A program made the position numbers and the translations under genes. The notes beneath the pieces were generated by a model. It had not been told where the DNA came from, did no database searches, and saw only the letters and a list, made by a program, of their open reading frames with translations. DNA of 8,473 nt from Candidatus Heimdallarchaeota archaeon (GTDB lineage Archaea > Asgardarchaeota > Heimdallarchaeia > Heimdallarchaeales > Kariarchaeaceae), in NCBI GenBank assembly GCA_029882335.1, contig JAOUKW010000169.1, positions 1 through 8,473 of the forward strand, read 5' to 3'. Position 1 is the stretch's first letter; each line of letters starts with the position of its first letter. Positions 6,207 to 8,473 of this stretch are shown piece after piece.

Positions 6207-6280
6207 ACTTGATTTTAACTTTTTGGTGAATCTTATTTTATTTAGAAAAGGGAATTAAAGTATTATTCATTGCATAATTA

Positions 6281-6307
6281 TTTAAAAGCTGAATAGTCTC
6301 CATTCAG
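6281..6307 (-). terminator. Stem-loop terminator after the CxxC gene
   Basis: On the minus strand CTGAAT (6307-6302) and ATTCAG (6294-6289) pair around a 7-base loop, and CTTTTAAAT follows. It begins 14 bases after the stop codon of the CxxC-protein gene, a suitable position for ending that transcript. The TTTTAAATA part could alternatively act as a TATA box for the next gene. Confidence 0.4.
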
Positions 6308-6320
6308 ATAAAGTATACGA

Positions 6321-7067
6321 TTAATTAAGAAAATTATGGATTATTTGAGATAGTGACATAGATGCTTTAAAATTATCACTTGCATCGGATATTGGAATTC
6401 CAGGGTATTGCTTTATAATTTTTTGAAGTATATCTGACCAAAGTGGTGACCTCGTTACTTTCTGTGAAAACAATATACCATAATGATTGGCTACATTTTC
6501 TGATTTAGATTTAGTTATCAATTCAATATAACTCTCAATGTTGTCGGGGGTGAATTCCAAAATCATTAAACACTCATCATAATCAAATGTCAAATATTTA
6601 TCATTCCAATCTGCAACAACTATTTTTACATTGGCAAATTCAAGAATTACTTCCTTTTTATTAACAGAAAGCATACCAGATTTATCATCAGGGATATTTA
6701 ACATCAATTGATTGGCTACACCTAAACCTAGAATATGAAGTTTTCTTGTGGGAGAAATAATCAATAACATAGTATTTTTTTTAGGATCTTTTGAAGCATG
6801 GCTTATAATTTTTGCAGAAATAGTTGAAAGCAATTCCTCCAATGATAGATTAAGTCTATCAATGATTTGATATCCGCGAACATCACCATTTTTATCTACA
6901 TCGACAATTAAGGTATGATTGTCGTGCACTACACTGTATTTGGTTAGACCACCTTTCATTTTAGGTATGGGTATTGATGAATTTCCTGATTGAGTATCTA
7001 CACTCGTTTCAGTGACTTCCATCTCCTCATAGATACTGCATCTTTCACAATAAACTTTTACTTTCAC
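6321..7067 (-). CDS. Unrecognised CxxC-containing two-part protein
   Basis: I do not recognise this gene with certainty. It starts with a single CxxC (YCERC) right at the N terminus, which could be half of a metal site or a redox pair. Then comes a compact beta-rich segment with SVVHDNHTLIVDVD, G, VRGYQIID, a pattern of histidines and alternating hydrophobics that looks like a small conserved domain. The remaining about 165 residues alternate helices and strands (MLLIISPT, KEVILEFANVKIVVADW), perhaps another alpha/beta regulatory domain. It is predicted soluble. I chose the GTG at 7067 because AAAGGAG lies exactly eight bases before it. An in-frame GTG three codons earlier (7076) would leave no room for that site. 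The gene follows the membrane-protein gene at once and is probably co-transcribed. Confidence 0.8.
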   Translation of the reverse strand: MKVKVYCERCSIYEEMEVTETSVDTQSGNSSIPIPKMKGGLTKYSVVHDNHTLIVDVDKNGDVRGYQIIDRLNLSLEELLSTISAKIISHASKDPKKNTMLLIISPTRKLHILGLGVANQLMLNIPDDKSGMLSVNKKEVILEFANVKIVVADWNDKYLTFDYDECLMILEFTPDNIESYIELITKSKSENVANHYGILFSQKVTRSPLWSDILQKIIKQYPGIPISDASDNFKASMSLSQIIHNFLN

Positions 7068-7075
7068 ATTACTCA

Positions 7076-7082
7076 CTCCTTT
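7076..7082 (-). promoter_or_regulatory. Ribosome binding site deciding the start of the CxxC gene
   Basis: The minus strand reads AAAGGAG, then eight bases, then GTG (7067). The first possible GTG (7076) overlaps the site itself and cannot use it. The site lies between the stop codon of the membrane-protein gene (7086-7084) and the new start, consistent with one polycistronic message. Confidence 0.65.
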
Positions 7083-7083
7083 C

Positions 7084-7905
7084 TCAGATCAAGCTTTCTT
7101 GTTCCAAAATTAATCCGTGTTTTCTCATCATCCATTTTGGTGTATTAAAGGTACCATTAAATGCATATATGGCTAATAGTGTAAGACTAACATTTACTAA
7201 TGCATTGGTAACCTGAACAAAGTAATTGTAGAAACCTATAATCGCAATAATGATAATAAAGGGTGTTAAAATGAGTGAATAAGCAATTGCTAACACACTT
7301 AAGCTAACCATTTGCAATCTAATTTTAACTAATTTTGATGCATTTTCATAGCTTTCTCTTTTCAAGGTGCTGGAACTGGAAAACATAACAAAAGGAATGA
7401 TAAGAAATATTAGTGCTGTAACCGTTCCTGCTAATTCATCACCCAAATCACCTACAAAAGAAAGAAGAAATGCTATAAATAATCCCCACAATCCAATGGT
7501 ATTCCTTCGTTTTACAGCCTCAATCACGTATTGACGTCTTTGAGGGACTTGGATTAATTCAGTTATAATTGAGTTAAGTACCCATGTAACTATAACCCAT
7601 GGGATTAACTGAAACGTTGATTTAAAGTATATTTCTAATTTATTATCAGTTAGTAGGATGATAATTGAATTAAAGACTGCAATAAACATTCTTAAGAATA
7701 ATCCTGTTAAAGCTAAAATAATTGGCTTTAATTGATCTCCAACATCTTTATTTAATTTCCATTGTTTGTATAAAGAAACTAAAAACCATAAAGAAATAAT
7801 AGTACCAAATCCGTATAAAAATATAACACTCAAATAAACCCATTGGGGAAGGGGTGTATCCCCAGTGTCAGTTAATAAAAATGAGACAGTATCGATAAAA
7901 CTCAT
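7084..7905 (-). CDS. Seven-helix membrane protein of unknown function
   Basis: The 273-residue protein is almost entirely membrane-embedded. Hydrophobic segments lie at about 22-46, 59-84, 97-118, 136-153, 157-176, 200-225 and 230-250, giving seven helices. Positive clusters (KQWKLNK, QRRQYVIEAVKRR, LKRESYENASK, PKWMMRKHG) fall between helices 1-2, 3-4 and 5-6 and at the C terminus. With seven helices this puts the N terminus outside and the tail inside. No transporter or enzyme motif is visible; an unusual RNTIGLW follows the basic loop. It resembles in layout the sensory 7TM regions of signalling proteins, but without an attached output domain. It starts six bases after the stop of the upstream gene and ends seven bases before the Shine-Dalgarno-containing start of the next, so it belongs to an operon. 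The role is unknown. Confidence 0.82.
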   Translation of the reverse strand: MSFIDTVSFLLTDTGDTPLPQWVYLSVIFLYGFGTIISLWFLVSLYKQWKLNKDVGDQLKPIILALTGLFLRMFIAVFNSIIILLTDNKLEIYFKSTFQLIPWVIVTWVLNSIITELIQVPQRRQYVIEAVKRRNTIGLWGLFIAFLLSFVGDLGDELAGTVTALIFLIIPFVMFSSSSTLKRESYENASKLVKIRLQMVSLSVLAIAYSLILTPFIIIIAIIGFYNYFVQVTNALVNVSLTLLAIYAFNGTFNTPKWMMRKHGLILEQESLI

Positions 7906-7911
7906 AATTAC

Positions 7912-8473
7912 TTAATTTCTCCACAAACTATTAAAATCCTCTTCCTGTAATGAATGAGTTTTTACAACATCTTTCAAAAATTGAGCATCGCTAAGTGGGC
8001 AATTTAAAATGTCTGCAATTTTTGTAACATCATCTTCTCCTCTAATTATATTTGATTTTGAAAAGATATCAGATATCATTTGCAATGAATTTTCTTCATC
8101 TAAATTTTTGATGTGTTGAGTTAGATCATTAATTAGTGTGCATTCAAATGCGGAAACAGCTCTTTTTTTTGGAATAGAAATAATAGTATGAGTAAATTCT
8201 AAACCTGAAATGATTGATGTGCTTTTTTGAATGCTTGGTAACCCAACCCAATCTATCGTATTATCCAATCTATCAGTGTAAGAGATAAAGGTTCGCAGTT
8301 TAGCTACTTTGGGTGGTAGTAATTTTAACAAATCAAAAATAAAGTTACGTATTTCAATTTCATTACCAAGGAGTACAGTAGGACCATTAGTGAATAAGGT
8401 GAATAACAAGTTTTCTAATCCTGAATATTCTTTTAATACATTACATACTTCATTAAATTCTGGTAATTTATTT
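7912..8473 (-). CDS. C-terminal part of an unrecognised regulatory protein (cut by window edge)
   Basis: The frame stays open from the stop at 7912 to the last base of the window, so the 186 visible residues are the end of a longer protein. An apparent TTG start at 8409 is not credible because conserved-looking sequence continues upstream without a stop. The visible part has TNGPTVLLGNEIEIRNFIF, then LLKLLPPKVAKLRTFISYTD, then WVGLP. This combination (a strand-turn-helix, then an LLPP turn and a strand) recalls DENN-like or GTPase-associated domains. The last about 85 residues are helical and acidic. First in the visible cluster, six bases before the 7TM gene. The DENN-like reading is tentative. 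Confidence 0.7.
   Translation of the reverse strand, partial: NKLPEFNEVCNVLKEYSGLENLLFTLFTNGPTVLLGNEIEIRNFIFDLLKLLPPKVAKLRTFISYTDRLDNTIDWVGLPSIQKSTSIISGLEFTHTIISIPKKRAVSAFECTLINDLTQHIKNLDEENSLQMISDIFSKSNIIRGEDDVTKIADILNCPLSDAQFLKDVVKTHSLQEEDFNSLWRN

Noticed and set aside
1..8473. CRISPR array
   Set aside because: No regularly spaced direct repeats of 25-40 bases were seen anywhere in the window.

Overview
The window looks like an AT-rich archaeal chromosome segment. The evidence is a tRNA-Thr gene with an intron at the canonical 37/38 site, TATA-box promoters placed for leaderless transcripts, T-run terminators, and coding content. I favour an Asgard (Promethearchaeota) lineage. The reason is a large protein that alternates degenerate receiver-like domains with roadblock/longin-like domains, a fold abundant in Asgard genomes, next to several unrecognised regulatory-looking genes. 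The lineage call is inference; no rRNA or universal marker protein is present.

Left part (1-2942). The first 90 bases hold the end of a dispersed repeat that finishes in a strong stem-loop. An intron-bearing tRNA-Thr(UGU) gene follows on the minus strand. Next, also on the minus strand, are a gene for a small NTF2-like (lumazine-binding-type) protein and a two-gene FtsX/MacB-type ABC transporter operon. In that operon the permease comes first, and the ATPase ribosome binding site overlaps the permease stop codon.

Centre (2943-3945). About 1 kb carries no convincing full gene. It has a good plus-strand TATA box, a possible 28-residue membrane peptide, and a visibly GC-richer block (about 3411-3772) full of stem-loops. 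The right end of this block is homologous to the repeat end at position 1. The terminal hairpin is kept in both copies although its arm sequence differs, so this is a multicopy structured element: a mobile remnant, a palindrome-ended non-autonomous element, or a non-coding RNA family.

Right part (3946-8473). A small TerB-like acidic helical protein (plus strand) converges, with a single base between stop codons, on a 624-residue protein built as receiver-like, longin-like, receiver-like, longin-like. Upstream on the same (minus) strand lies a tight cluster: the C-terminal part of a gene cut by the window edge with a possible DENN-like region, a seven-helix membrane protein, and a CxxC-containing protein. 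I infer that this cluster plus the longin protein could be a membrane-associated signalling or small-GTPase control system; no member has a function I can name with certainty.
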